The notes below the pieces were generated by a model that saw only the letters and a program-made list of their open reading frames with translations, searched no databases and had not been told where the DNA came from. A program made the position numbers and the translations under genes. A stretch of DNA of 64,000 bases from Leifsonia virtsii (GTDB lineage: Bacteria > Actinomycetota > Actinomycetes > Actinomycetales > Microbacteriaceae): positions 620,001 to 684,000 of the forward strand of contig NZ_JAROCB010000002.1 in NCBI RefSeq assembly GCF_030433675.1, in the 5' to 3' direction. Position 1 is the first letter of the stretch. Each line of letters opens with the position of its first letter. Of this stretch, positions 1 to 8,583 are shown piece by piece.

Positions 1-540
1 GTCGTGGCTGCGGCAGTAGGCCGGGTCGGAGGTGACGCTCGGGAAGTAAAGGAACGGGTTGTGCTTCACCGCGTACAGCGGGGTGTTGGCCGTGGCGCAG
101 GGCGTCGGCATGCTCTCGGCGTACATCCGCCAGGTCCGGCCGGCCGGGTCGAGCGCCTGTGCGATGTTCGGGCCGGTGTCCAGGCACGATCCGCCCGGCG
201 GGTTGCAGTCGGTGGTGATGCCCGCGGTCGTGCCGCTGGTCAGCGCCAGGTAGTTGGGCAGGCTGGGATGCGCGACGGCCGAGTACCGACTCGCCTGCGC
301 CGACGACTGCGCGAGTCCGTTCAGGTACGGCGCTGCCGGGTTGCCGACGATCGACTGCGCCGGCTTGTTCTCCTCGACGACGACCACGATGTGCTGGATC
401 GCCCCCGGCGTCGGCGACGGACTGGTCCCGGCGTCGCCGGTCGGGCTCCCGGGGCGAGCCGGCAGTGCGTCCCCGCTGCACGCGCACAGCGCGAGCGCCA
501 GTACGACCATGCCTACGGCACCGGGAACACGCTTCGCCAT
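1..540 (-). CDS. Secreted lipoprotein of the phosphoesterase (acid phosphatase) family, C-terminus cut by window edge
   Basis: Reading the reverse strand from the ATG at 538-540 gives an open frame that runs off the left edge, with 180 residues visible. It begins with a positively charged stretch, a hydrophobic segment and a lipobox-like LCAC around residue 21, then a Ser/Pro/Thr-rich linker. The folded part starts with IQHIVVVVEENK, which is the opening strand and metal-ligand motif of the PF04185 phosphoesterase family (phospholipase C/AcpA type), and continues with HPSLPNYLAL, also typical of that family. It probably hydrolyses phosphoesters outside the cell as a membrane-anchored enzyme. 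The substrate cannot be told because the C-terminal half is missing. It is transcribed away from the toxin-antitoxin pair that follows. Confidence 0.85.
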   Translation of the reverse strand, partial: MAKRVPGAVGMVVLALALCACSGDALPARPGSPTGDAGTSPSPTPGAIQHIVVVVEENKPAQSIVGNPAAPYLNGLAQSSAQASRYSAVAHPSLPNYLALTSGTTAGITTDCNPPGGSCLDTGPNIAQALDPAGRTWRMYAESMPTPCATANTPLYAVKHNPFLYFPSVTSDPAYCRSHD

Positions 541-682
541 TTCTGGAGATTACGCGCCCCTCCGCTCGAACGTCAGGGTGGTGAAACGGTAGATTTGTCG
601 TGGCTTTCAGAGGAATCCATCCGTGGATTATCTGTGCTCCTTTCGGGTTCCGGGTGCTAGGGTGATGGCGGAGGTGGTCCCG

Positions 683-1066
683 ATGAACATGGCGACGACG
701 ACTCGCAATGCCCACGCGGCATCCGCGAAGATCGGCATCCGCGAGATCACGAGGCGCCTGAACTCCGCGTTGGGGGCGACGTTGGTCGCGTCCCTCGCCG
801 GGAGCAAGGACCCGAAGATCAGCTACAAGTGGGCTCGCGCCGACGGTCCCGAGCCGAACTACGATGCCGTACGCAGGCTTCAGTTCGCCCATACCCAGTG
901 GTTGGCGATCACGGCATCGGAGGGCGAGCACGTGGCGCGGATGTGGTTCATCGGCTCGAACCCACTCCTGGACTACGACACCCCGGTCGATGCGATTCGC
1001 GAGAACCGATTCAAGGAGGCGGCTGCGGCCGCCGCGGCGATGGTCGAGGACGGCTTCGTCGGGTGA
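683..1066 (+). CDS. Xre/MbcA/ParS-type antitoxin
   Basis: This 127-residue protein has an N-terminal helical region resembling a degenerate HTH (RRLNSALGATLVASLAGSKD) and a C-terminal part with the MWFIGSNPLLDYDTPVDAIR signature of the antitoxin toxin-binding domain (DUF2384/MbcA-ParS-Xre). Such proteins bind a RES-domain partner and usually repress their own operon. The start at 683 is preferred because GGAGGTGG at 670-677 is correctly spaced; in-frame starts at 623 and 665 lack such a site. Its stop overlaps the GTG start of the RES gene by four bases (GTGA), so the two are translationally coupled. The family is recognised by motif only. Confidence 0.85.
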   Translation: MNMATTTRNAHAASAKIGIREITRRLNSALGATLVASLAGSKDPKISYKWARADGPEPNYDAVRRLQFAHTQWLAITASEGEHVARMWFIGSNPLLDYDTPVDAIRENRFKEAAAAAAAMVEDGFVG

Positions 1067-1845
1067 CGGATCGGGTGGATGCAGCGACCGGACTGCACCT
1101 CGTTTCGAGTCCGGTGATGCCCGTCTACCGCGTGGCGAAGTCGTCCTACGGCCCCATGAATCCGCCCGTGCGGGAGGGGACTAAGAGGCGCGCGTGGAGT
1201 CGCTGGGACACGCCGGGCCGCACCGTCTACGCGTCCGACAGCCCCGAGACCGCCTTCATCGAAGCGTTGGCCTGGGCTCACGACGAAGCCGCGAGCCGAA
1301 ACCGAGCCATTCGGAAGACGGCAGACCTCTTCGGGATTTCGGCAAAAGCTGCACGCGAGATGGTCGAAGCGGATTGGCTCAAGGCGGGGAACATGCAGCC
1401 AGGCTGGCTCCCCTCCATCTGGCGCGACGGTCGGCGTGTATACAAGTTGACGTTCCCGGAAGGCTGGTGGGTCGATGTAATGAGCAGCGGCACGCTGTCT
1501 GCGATCTCCGCCGGGCTCGAGGATGTGCTCCTCAAGCGGGGAATCAGCGGGACGTTGACGCTGTCGGAGGTCACTTCGAACGACCGCAAGCTGACGACGC
1601 GAATCGCGACATGGCTCCGCGAAGAGGTCACGCTGGAAGACGGAACGCAGCCGCTAGGCATCCGATTCACCTCGAAGTACGGGCGTTCCGCTGAGACAGA
1701 CGGGACCTCATGGGCCTACTGGATGCGGACGATCGACGCTGGGCTATCCGTCGAGCCGGTGGGTGTCGATAGCGGAGAGCCGATCGAGCTGACCGACGCA
1801 GCCTTCACGCGCGCGCTGCGTTTCCATCGCATCGATTCGCGCTAA
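1063..1845 (+). CDS. RES-domain toxin (putative NAD+ phosphorylase/glycohydrolase)
   Basis: This 260-residue protein starts at the GTG that overlaps the antitoxin stop. It contains YRVAKSSYGPMNPP near residues 23-36 and WSRWDTPGRTVYASDSPETAF followed by IEALA near residues 46-75, the arrangement of Arg, Glu and Ser positions that gives the RES domain its name. Characterised RES toxins of Xre-RES modules (for example MbcT) degrade NAD+ and are held inactive by the partner antitoxin. At 260 residues it is longer than many RES toxins, which are about 150-230 residues, and the C-terminal 100 residues are not assigned. Its last bases overlap the stop of the convergent membrane gene (CTAA at 1842-1845). 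Base composition looks a little less GC-rich than the neighbours, which would fit horizontal acquisition, but this was judged by eye. Confidence 0.82.
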   Translation: MTDRVDAATGLHLVSSPVMPVYRVAKSSYGPMNPPVREGTKRRAWSRWDTPGRTVYASDSPETAFIEALAWAHDEAASRNRAIRKTADLFGISAKAAREMVEADWLKAGNMQPGWLPSIWRDGRRVYKLTFPEGWWVDVMSSGTLSAISAGLEDVLLKRGISGTLTLSEVTSNDRKLTTRIATWLREEVTLEDGTQPLGIRFTSKYGRSAETDGTSWAYWMRTIDAGLSVEPVGVDSGEPIELTDAAFTRALRFHRIDSR

Positions 1846-2405
1846 GAGCCCGGACGGTCGAGGCGTCGGCCGAGGACGACGTGCAGCACGGCCCCGCATG
1901 CGAGTGCCGCGAGAGTGAGCACCCACCCGAGCAGGAACAGCAGGCCGAGGCGGTCGGTCCGCTGCTCGAAGGCGGCGAGGGACTGGCCGGCCGCGATCAC
2001 GACCTGGCCCTCGCGGGCGGTCGTCAGGGCCAGCCGCACCCCGGGCTCCGGCTCCCACGTGAGGTGGTCCGACCCGTTGGCGACCGTGCTCTGCAGCACG
2101 CCCTCCGGGATGCGTGCCCGCTTCCCGTCGAGGTAGCCGTCGCCCGCGATCGGCCGTCCGTCGGCGTTGTAGACGACGTAGAACGGCATCCTGCTCTCGG
2201 CGACGTTCACACGGGGGTTCTGCGCCGCCCCGGGGGTGTCGCTGCCCGACACCGAGACCAGCTGCGAGATCAGCGCCTGCGGGGCGTCGTCGGCCGACGA
2301 CCTGTCGCCCTGCTGGACAGCCCCGTACACCGCGCCGATCGCCACCGTCGCCACGAGCGCTCCGACGATCCAGGGGACCAGCCGATCCACCGTTCGCATC
2401 ACCAT
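1842..2405 (-). CDS. Membrane protein with two TM segments and an extracytoplasmic domain, function unknown
   Basis: This 187-residue protein has one hydrophobic helix at about residues 9-30 (LVPWIVGALVATVAIGAVY) and another near residues 148-175. Between them lies an approximately 115-residue soluble loop that should face outside. This is the topology of a small sensor or CHASE/Cache-like module without a kinase. The loop holds FYVVYNADGRPIAGDGYLDGK, which looks like the PAS/Cache-like strand pattern of kinase sensor domains, but that is inference. The ATG at 2405 is preferred over the GTG at 2411 because TATGCT lies exactly six bases upstream, fitting a leaderless transcript. No specific function is recognised. 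Confidence 0.7.
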   Translation of the reverse strand: MVMRTVDRLVPWIVGALVATVAIGAVYGAVQQGDRSSADDAPQALISQLVSVSGSDTPGAAQNPRVNVAESRMPFYVVYNADGRPIAGDGYLDGKRARIPEGVLQSTVANGSDHLTWEPEPGVRLALTTAREGQVVIAAGQSLAAFEQRTDRLGLLFLLGWVLTLAALACGAVLHVVLGRRLDRPGS

Positions 2406-2463
2406 GGCCACAGCATAGGAACCTCAGGTGAACGCGCGCGTCGTCCTCGCGACGGATTCCGGG

Positions 2464-3129
2464 TCAGTGATCGAACCGCTCCCAGCGTCCGTCGCCGACC
2501 ACCTCGATGTCTCCGTCGACCACGGCGATGGCGGTCTGGTCGTCGATCGCGTACGACCGGCCGGGGATGCGCGTCGCCCAGCGCCGGGCGGCCTCGAGAG
2601 TGTTGCCGCTCCATCCGGGGTAGTCGAGGTGGGGGAAGATCGAGAAGTCGACGAGGCCGAGTGTGTCGTCCGGGCCGTCCGGCTGCCAGTCGAGGAACTC
2701 GCCGCCGACGCGCGGGGTCAGCACCATGCTGCCCGCGCTCACTCCGACCCACACTGTGTCGGTGAGCTCGGGCAGCAGGTCGGCGAGCTTCGAGCGCTGC
2801 AGCCAGGTCGCGAGGTACCGGGCCTCCCCGCCGTCGACGAGCAGCACGTCCGCCTCGCGCACCCACGGCACCCAGCGCTCGTCGTCGATGCTGGGCAGCG
2901 CGGTCAGCTCGAGCACGCCGACGGATCGCCAGCCGAGGCCGACGAGGCTGCCGTCACCGCGTCCTGCCGTCGACCTCCAGACGCTCTGCGGACCGCAGAC
3001 GGGCTGTCCCCATTGAGCGGTGGGGATGAACAGGGCGTCGCTCTCGGCGATCGGCTTGCCGAGCATCCCGATCAGCGCGTCGCGGATGCCCTGGTTCGTG
3101 ACACCGCCCGAGGTGAGCAGCAGCTTCAT
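2464..3129 (-). CDS. Peptidase E-type serine peptidase (family S51)
   Basis: This 221-residue protein resembles dipeptidase E and its relatives: it opens with MKLLLTSGG, has the VLLVDGGEARYL region and the nucleophile elbow GVSAGSM with Ser at about residue 131, followed by DFSIFPHLDYP where the family has its conserved His. S51 enzymes are cytoplasmic and usually cleave Asp-X dipeptides or cyanophycin-type substrates; which one applies is unclear. The ATG at 3129 is chosen because GGGAGG precedes it at proper distance; the in-frame extension further upstream lacks homology. It is followed 50 bases later by the membrane gene on the same strand. Confidence 0.85.
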   Translation of the reverse strand: MKLLLTSGGVTNQGIRDALIGMLGKPIAESDALFIPTAQWGQPVCGPQSVWRSTAGRGDGSLVGLGWRSVGVLELTALPSIDDERWVPWVREADVLLVDGGEARYLATWLQRSKLADLLPELTDTVWVGVSAGSMVLTPRVGGEFLDWQPDGPDDTLGLVDFSIFPHLDYPGWSGNTLEAARRWATRIPGRSYAIDDQTAIAVVDGDIEVVGDGRWERFDH

Positions 3130-3169
3130 CGACGACCTCCCCGACCGACATGCCGAATCGCCGACCACC

Positions 3170-3916
3170 CTAGACCCGCGCCGCGGCCCCGCTCACGCGC
3201 AGGAACACGGTGAGCCAGGCGAACACGATCACGCCGGCGATCAACTCGGTCGCGGTGAGCACGTAGTAGCCGGTGACGAAGAAGACGGCCGCGACCACGA
3301 TCACTGCGAACGACACGTAGCCGAACACCAGGAACGAACGCGGCGCCTCCGGCAGCGCGCGGCGCACCCAGAACACGAGCAGGGTGAACGCGATCAGCAT
3401 CCCGACCGCCGAGACGTTGTGCAGGATGCGGGAGACATCCAGCGGGAACAGCCCGACCCCGGCCAGGAGCAGCCCGATCAGGATGAGGCAGACCCGCACG
3501 CGCAGCCGCGCCGGCCGGTCCGCCGGCTCGACGTGCGTCAGGTCCGTCGCGTACCGGGCGATGGCGGCCATCATGAGCCCGGCAACGATGAGGGTCAGAT
3601 TGAAGGTGAGCGACGAGACGCTGTCCGACATCCCGAGGGCGCTCAGGTGCAGTTTCCACCAGTACGGGTCCGGGGCGCTCAGCATGGCGGCGACGATACC
3701 GACGACGGCGAACACCGCGAGCAGGCTCGACAGCCGCATGAGGTCGATGCGGGCGGCGGAGAGGAACACGGCGTAGGCGGTGAAGCCGACGGCGGCGCCG
3801 ACCAGCACGCTCGCCGAGAGCGCGTAGACGGTCGCATCCGTGAAGCCGTTCGCGAGGATCGCGCCGAGCACCAGCCAGCCCAGCGTCGCGGTGATGCCGT
3901 GCGCGATCGCGATCAC
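3170..3916 (-). CDS. DUF998-type integral membrane protein, C-terminal reading frame of a probably frameshifted gene
   Basis: This frame encodes about seven hydrophobic segments with FDTAVIAIAHG just before the listed start, MSDSVSSLTFNLTLIVAG in the middle, and GLFPLDVSRILHN, which is characteristic of DUF998 (YhhN/Frag1-like) membrane proteins. The only start available is the GTG at 3916, which would give 248 residues and overlap the upstream frame's stop by four bases. However, homologous sequence continues upstream of that GTG in this frame, and the missing first two helices lie in the adjacent frame (3913-4254). One extra G in either G5 run at 3952-3962 would fuse the two frames. The gene is therefore either split or carries a frameshift or sequencing error. 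Confidence 0.6.
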   Translation of the reverse strand: MIAIAHGITATLGWLVLGAILANGFTDATVYALSASVLVGAAVGFTAYAVFLSAARIDLMRLSSLLAVFAVVGIVAAMLSAPDPYWWKLHLSALGMSDSVSSLTFNLTLIVAGLMMAAIARYATDLTHVEPADRPARLRVRVCLILIGLLLAGVGLFPLDVSRILHNVSAVGMLIAFTLLVFWVRRALPEAPRSFLVFGYVSFAVIVVAAVFFVTGYYVLTATELIAGVIVFAWLTVFLRVSGAAARV

Positions 3917-4254
3917 AGCGGTGTCGAAGACGGCCGTCCCGGTCGCCGAGCGGGGGCGGGGGACTCGCCCGCAGGACGGTCCGGCCGGCCGCCGAACGCG
4001 GTCAGCGACGTGCGGTGCCAGAGCCGGCCGACGACGTAGGCGGCGACGCCGATCACCCCGGCCGCGAGGGCCGCGAACTGGGAGCACGAGCCGGGACCGG
4101 CGATCGGCAGGGACCGCCCCCAGAAGAACGGGGCCGACACGATCACGCCGACGACGAGTGCTGCGGCGCCGACCACGATCGAGGCGCCTTCGAGGTCGAG
4201 GGCGGCGGCACGCGCCGACATCCGCTCCGTTCCGCCGTGCCGGACGCCGGTCAT
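3913..4254 (-). CDS. N-terminal part of the DUF998-type membrane protein, ending prematurely after a frameshift
   Basis: This 113-residue frame holds two hydrophobic helices (SIVVGAAALVVGVIVSAPFFW and FAALAAGVIGVAAYVVGRLW) and then degenerates into a Pro/Arg-rich tail (RPAGESPAPARRPGRP) that ends at TGA 3913. The folded part is what DUF998-type proteins carry before the helix FDTAVIAIAHG, which is found in the other frame at about 3930. The ATG at 4254 has GAGGAGG five bases upstream; the ATG at 4278 is an alternative with GGAGG. If the frames are joined, the full protein would be about 360 residues. As a stand-alone two-helix protein it would be unusual. Confidence 0.55.
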   Translation of the reverse strand: MTGVRHGGTERMSARAAALDLEGASIVVGAAALVVGVIVSAPFFWGRSLPIAGPGSCSQFAALAAGVIGVAAYVVGRLWHRTSLTAFGGRPDRPAGESPAPARRPGRPSSTPL

Positions 4255-4399
4255 CCGCGCCTCCTCGCTCGGGGGCATGATGCCTCCGCGCCGCCCGGTG
4301 CGGCAAGGGGACGACTGCCCCCGATGATCCGTCTTCCCGCGCCCCGGAGCACGGCGTTACCATGCGCGCGAGACCGGGGTCATCCGGGGGGACGCGGGG

Positions 4400-6241
4400 G
4401 TGGAGATGGACGCGGACGCGCACGGGGAGCAGGCCTTCCCGGAGATCGACGACCACGGCATGATCGGCGACCTGCAGACCGTCGCGCTCGTCTCCGACGC
4501 GGGGAGCATCGACTGGTTCTGCGCCCCGCGGTTCGACTCGCCCTCGGTGTTCGCCTCGCTGCTCGACCGGGAGAAGGGCGGGTACTTCCGCATCCACGCC
4601 CGCGGGGAGCGGATGCGCGTGAAGCAGATGTACTTCCCGCAGACCGCGGTGCTCATCACCCGGTTCATGTCGGAGGGCGGCGTCGGCGAGGTGATCGACT
4701 TCATGCCCGTCGCCGACGAGCCGACTGTCGCGACCCCCAGCCGTACCATCGTGCGGGCCGTGCGCGTGGTGCGCGGCGAGCTGACCTTCCACGTGGAATG
4801 CCGTCCGCGTTTCGACTACGGCCGCCGGTCCTACACCGCGCGCGCCTCCCGTCACGGCGTGCTGTTCGAGGCCGACGGGATGAGCGCTGCGCTGCACGGC
4901 GTCGGCGAGGACGCGCTCGACGGGGACGACGTCGACACCACGATCACGCTGTCCGCGGGGGAGCGCCGGCTCTTGGCCTTCGAGACGGAACCGACCGGCG
5001 AACCCCGGGAGCTCGGCCGCGCCCGCGGCAACCGGCTGTTCCGCGACACCGTCGCCTTCTGGCGCGACTGGCTGTCCCGGAGCACCTACACCGGCCGCTG
5101 GCGCGAGGCGGTGGAGCGCTCCGCCATGGTCCTCAAACTGCTGCAGTACGCCCCGACCGGAGCCCTCGTCGCCGCACCGACCGCTGCGCTGCCCGAGCAG
5201 CTCGGCGGCGTGCGCAACTGGGACTACCGCTACACCTGGATCCGCGACGCGTCGTTCTCGGTCTCGTCGCTGCTGTCCCTCGGCTACACCGAGGAGGCCG
5301 TCTCGTTCATGCTCTGGGTGGGCGATCGCGTCGTCGAGCAGGTGGGCGAGGACTCCGGGCCGCTGAAGATCATGTACCGGATCGACGGCTCCTCCGACCT
5401 GGAGGAGCTCACCCTCGATCACTTCGAGGGCTACGCCGGGTCGACCCCGGTGCACGTCGGGAACGGCGCCGCCGACCAGCTGCAGCTCGACATCTACGGG
5501 GAGGCGCTGGAGGCGCTCGCCGTGGGCGAGCGGTTCCGGCCTCTGGGCGACCCCGGCTGGACCAAGCTGCGCGGCATCCTCGACTGGCTCGCCGAGAACT
5601 GGGACCAGCCCGACGAGGGCGTCTGGGAGACCCGCGGCGGCCGGAAGGACTTCACCTACGGCCGGATCATGTGCTGGGTCGCGTTCGACCGCGCCATCCG
5701 CATCGCCCGCGACCGGGGCCTCCCCGCGCCGCTCGAGCGCTGGATGGCCGCGCGCGACGCGATCTACGAGCAGGTCTTCACCCGCTGCTGGAACCCGGAG
5801 CGGAAGGCGTTCACGCAGTATCCCGGCACCGATGTTGTGGATGCGATCACCCTGCTGATGCCGAGGGTGGGCATGATCTCGCCGCAGGACCCGAAGTGGC
5901 TGTCGACGCTCGACGCGATCGGCGACGAGCTGGTCAGCGACAGCCTGGTGTACCGCTACAACCCGGCCGCCTCGCCCGATGGGCTGCCCGGGGAGGAGGG
6001 CACCTTCTCGCTCTGCTCCTTCTTCTACGTGATGGCGCTGACCGACGCCGGGCGCCTGGACGAGGCCGAGTACGCCTTCGAGAAGATGCTCACCTACGGC
6101 AACCACGTCGGCCTGTACGCGGAGGAGATCGACCCCTCCGGCCTGCAACTGGGGAACTTCCCGCAGGCCTTCACCCATCTGGCGCTGATCCGCGCCGCGA
6201 ACGACCTCGACGCGGCGCTCGCGGCACGCTCGCGGCGTTGA
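4400..6241 (+). CDS. Glycoside hydrolase family 15 protein (glucoamylase/trehalase-like)
   Basis: This 613-residue protein has an N-terminal beta-sandwich domain beginning IDDHGMIGDLQTVALVSDAG and SIDWFCAPRFDSPSVFASLLD, then an alpha/alpha-barrel with GVRNWDYRYTWIRDASF at about residue 271 and a conserved C-terminal stretch ending GNFPQAFTHLALIRAA. Actinobacterial members of this architecture hydrolyse alpha-glucosidic bonds, and several are trehalases; the substrate here is not determined. There is no signal peptide, so it should be cytoplasmic. The GTG at 4400 follows a G-rich tract; ATG 4406 is an alternative. An MFS exporter follows after 22 bases and may be cotranscribed. Confidence 0.88.
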   Translation: MEMDADAHGEQAFPEIDDHGMIGDLQTVALVSDAGSIDWFCAPRFDSPSVFASLLDREKGGYFRIHARGERMRVKQMYFPQTAVLITRFMSEGGVGEVIDFMPVADEPTVATPSRTIVRAVRVVRGELTFHVECRPRFDYGRRSYTARASRHGVLFEADGMSAALHGVGEDALDGDDVDTTITLSAGERRLLAFETEPTGEPRELGRARGNRLFRDTVAFWRDWLSRSTYTGRWREAVERSAMVLKLLQYAPTGALVAAPTAALPEQLGGVRNWDYRYTWIRDASFSVSSLLSLGYTEEAVSFMLWVGDRVVEQVGEDSGPLKIMYRIDGSSDLEELTLDHFEGYAGSTPVHVGNGAADQLQLDIYGEALEALAVGERFRPLGDPGWTKLRGILDWLAENWDQPDEGVWETRGGRKDFTYGRIMCWVAFDRAIRIARDRGLPAPLERWMAARDAIYEQVFTRCWNPERKAFTQYPGTDVVDAITLLMPRVGMISPQDPKWLSTLDAIGDELVSDSLVYRYNPAASPDGLPGEEGTFSLCSFFYVMALTDAGRLDEAEYAFEKMLTYGNHVGLYAEEIDPSGLQLGNFPQAFTHLALIRAANDLDAALAARSRR

Positions 6242-6263
6242 ACCGGGCGGACGGGGGATCGCC

Positions 6264-7634
6264 GTGAGGGGTTCGTGGACGCTCGTCCCGCTGGCGCTGG
6301 CGCAGTTCATCTGCTCCTTCGCCGGCTCGAACATGAACGTGATGCTCAACGACATGAGCCGCGACCTCGGCACGACCGTCGCGGGCATCCAGCTGTCGAT
6401 CACGCTGTTCCTGCTCACGATGGCAGCGCTGATGGTGCCGTTCGGGAAGCTGACCGACGTGCTCGGCCGCAAGGTGTGCTTCCTGCTTGGCCTCGGCGTC
6501 TACGGGGTCGGCGCGGTGCTCAGCGCGCTGTCGCCGGGGCTCGGGCTGCTCATCCTGGGCAACTCGATCCTGGAGGGCGCGGGAACCGCCCTGCTCATCC
6601 CGCCGGTCTACATCCTGGTGACGCTCTATTGGAAGGACGTGCAGGGTCGGGCGCGGGCATTCGGCCTGGTCAGCGCGGCCGGCGGCGTCGGGGCCGCCAC
6701 GGGTCCGCTCATCGGCGGCTGGATCTGCAGCGCCATCAGCTGGCGCGCCGCCTTCCTCTTCCAGGCACTGATCATCGTCGTCATCATCGTGTTCGCGCTC
6801 GCGCTCAAGGACCCGCTGGCCGCGGACCTCTCACGGCCCTACGACGTGCTCGGCGCGGTGCTCTCCGGCGGCGGCCTGGTGGTGTTCGTGGCCGGCATCC
6901 TCGCCATCGACCGCGTGCCGCTGCTCGCGGTCGTCCTGCTGATCGCCGGCGCCGGGATCGTCGCACTCTTCTTCGTCTGGATCCGCCGACTCGAACGCCG
7001 CGGTCGTGAGCCGCTGCTGTCCACCGCGCTGTTCCGCAACCGGGTCTCGAACCTGGGCCTGGCCACCCAGAACTTCCAGTGGCTGCTGCTGATGGGCATC
7101 TCGTTCCTCGTCTCCAGCCACCTGCAGGTGGTCCGCCAGTACAGCGCGATCGAGACCGGCGTCATCTTCACCGCGGCGACCGTCGGCATCCTCGCGTCGT
7201 CGCTCGCAGCGGGACGCCTGGTGCGGCTGGTCGCCCAGCGCACGCTCATCCTCGTGGGCTTCGTGGTGACGGGCATCGGCACGCTGCTGCTCCTGTTGGT
7301 GGGCGCGATCCCGGGCGCCTGGCCGTTCGCGCCCGGGCTGCTCGTCATCGGGCTCGGCGTCGGCGTGATGCTGACGCCGAGTGTCAACGTCGTCCAGTCC
7401 GCCTTCCCGGAGGCGCAGCAGGGGGAGATCTCCGGACTCTCCCGCAGCGTCTCCAACCTCGGCTCGAGTTTCGGTACCGCGATCGTGGCGACGGTGCTCG
7501 GTTTCGGTGCGGGGGAGCGCGCCGGCGGCTACGTGCTCGCGATGCTGGTGCTCGTCGTGGTCGCACTCGGCGGCGCTGTGGTCTCCGGGTTCCTGCCGCA
7601 CAAGCGCCCGGACGCGGTGCCCGCGGCGACGTGA
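6264..7634 (+). CDS. MFS transporter, drug:proton antiporter DHA2 type
   Basis: This 456-residue protein has roughly 14 hydrophobic segments, the FGKLTDVLGRK loop between helices 2 and 3 (MFS motif A, G-X-L-X-D-X-X-G-R-K) and the GPLIGGWI motif C region typical of antiporters. These features put it in the DHA2 group, whose members export toxic organic compounds using the proton gradient. The GTG start lies 22 bases after the GH15 stop. The substrate cannot be predicted. Its neighbour genes, a glycosidase and a ribokinase, suggest no obvious drug-resistance context. Confidence 0.88.
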   Translation: MRGSWTLVPLALAQFICSFAGSNMNVMLNDMSRDLGTTVAGIQLSITLFLLTMAALMVPFGKLTDVLGRKVCFLLGLGVYGVGAVLSALSPGLGLLILGNSILEGAGTALLIPPVYILVTLYWKDVQGRARAFGLVSAAGGVGAATGPLIGGWICSAISWRAAFLFQALIIVVIIVFALALKDPLAADLSRPYDVLGAVLSGGGLVVFVAGILAIDRVPLLAVVLLIAGAGIVALFFVWIRRLERRGREPLLSTALFRNRVSNLGLATQNFQWLLLMGISFLVSSHLQVVRQYSAIETGVIFTAATVGILASSLAAGRLVRLVAQRTLILVGFVVTGIGTLLLLLVGAIPGAWPFAPGLLVIGLGVGVMLTPSVNVVQSAFPEAQQGEISGLSRSVSNLGSSFGTAIVATVLGFGAGERAGGYVLAMLVLVVVALGGAVVSGFLPHKRPDAVPAAT

Positions 7635-7696
7635 GGAGGTCGCCCGCGCTATCCTGGTCGCCGCGGCGACGAGACGGGTGCTGGAGCGATGACGCC

Positions 7697-8518
7697 ATGA
7701 GGGCAGCGGTGCTGGGCAGCATCAACATCGACCTCGTCGCCACCGCGCCTCGCCTTCCGAAGCCGGGGGAGACGGTCATCGGGCGCGGCTTCCATCGCGA
7801 GCCCGGCGGCAAGGGCGCGAACCAGGCGATCGCCGCCGCGCGCCTGGGCGCCGACGTGACCATGTTCGGCGCAGTCGGCGAGGACGCGGACGGTGACCTT
7901 GCCCTCGCCGCGCTGCGGGATGCGGGGGTGGACGTCGAGAACGTGCGTCGCGTCGGCGAGCCGACCGGTGTCGCGCTCATCGTGACCGGCGACGACGGCG
8001 AGAACCAGATCGTCGTCAGCGCCGGGGCGAACGACGAGGCACGGCCGCCCGCGGTCGGCGGGTTCGACCTGCTGATCGCGCAGCTCGAGGTGCCGGTGGA
8101 GGTAGTGGAGGCAGCGTTCCTGTCCACGGACGCCTTCACCGTCCTGAACGCCTCACCGACGCGCGACCTCCCCGAGGCGCTCGTGCGGCGGGCCGACCTG
8201 ATCGTGGTCAACGAGCACGAGTATGCGCAGCTGTCGCTCGGCACAGCTCGACGCGTGATCGTCACCTCCGGCAGCGCGGGCTCCGCGCTCGTCGAGAACG
8301 GCGAGCGGCGAGTGGAGGTCCCCGCCAAGCAGGCGACGGTCGTCAACTCGGTCGGCGCGGGCGACGCCTATTGCGCGGCCGTCGCCCTCTGCCTGGCCGC
8401 AGGCGTCGACGCGCCGAGGGCTCTCGCCACGGCGTCCGCGGTAGCCGCCGACGCCGTGGCCGACCCGGCCTCCCAGCCGGTCCTCCGTGCGCTCCGCGAC
8501 TACGAGGCGATCGCCTGA
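7697..8518 (+). CDS. Ribokinase-like PfkB carbohydrate kinase
   Basis: This 273-residue protein starts MRAAVLGSINIDLV and contains the first PfkB signature EPGGKGANQAIAAARLGADV near residues 35-54 and the second signature NSVGAGDAYCAAVA, with the catalytic Asp at residue 223. NEHEY matches the ribokinase NxxE motif that helps bind metal. It most likely phosphorylates ribose or a similar pentose at the expense of ATP in the cytoplasm. It is somewhat short for a ribokinase, which is usually about 300 residues. No sugar transporter or LacI regulator is adjacent, so the in vivo sugar is uncertain. A TATCCT hexamer at about 7650 could be its own promoter. Confidence 0.88.
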   Translation: MRAAVLGSINIDLVATAPRLPKPGETVIGRGFHREPGGKGANQAIAAARLGADVTMFGAVGEDADGDLALAALRDAGVDVENVRRVGEPTGVALIVTGDDGENQIVVSAGANDEARPPAVGGFDLLIAQLEVPVEVVEAAFLSTDAFTVLNASPTRDLPEALVRRADLIVVNEHEYAQLSLGTARRVIVTSGSAGSALVENGERRVEVPAKQATVVNSVGAGDAYCAAVALCLAAGVDAPRALATASAVAADAVADPASQPVLRALRDYEAIA

Positions 8519-8583
8519 GCGCTGACGTCGTCCGCCCTCGTGACGGTTCCGTCGCCACGCCTCCGGTCCCTAAGCTGGACGAC

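Noticed and set aside
3170-6472. A 1100-residue open frame on the reverse strand covering the GH15 gene
   Set aside because: Only its last part (the DUF998 C-terminal half) has protein character. The rest mirrors the high-GC GH15 codons and has an Arg/His-rich, low-hydrophobicity composition.
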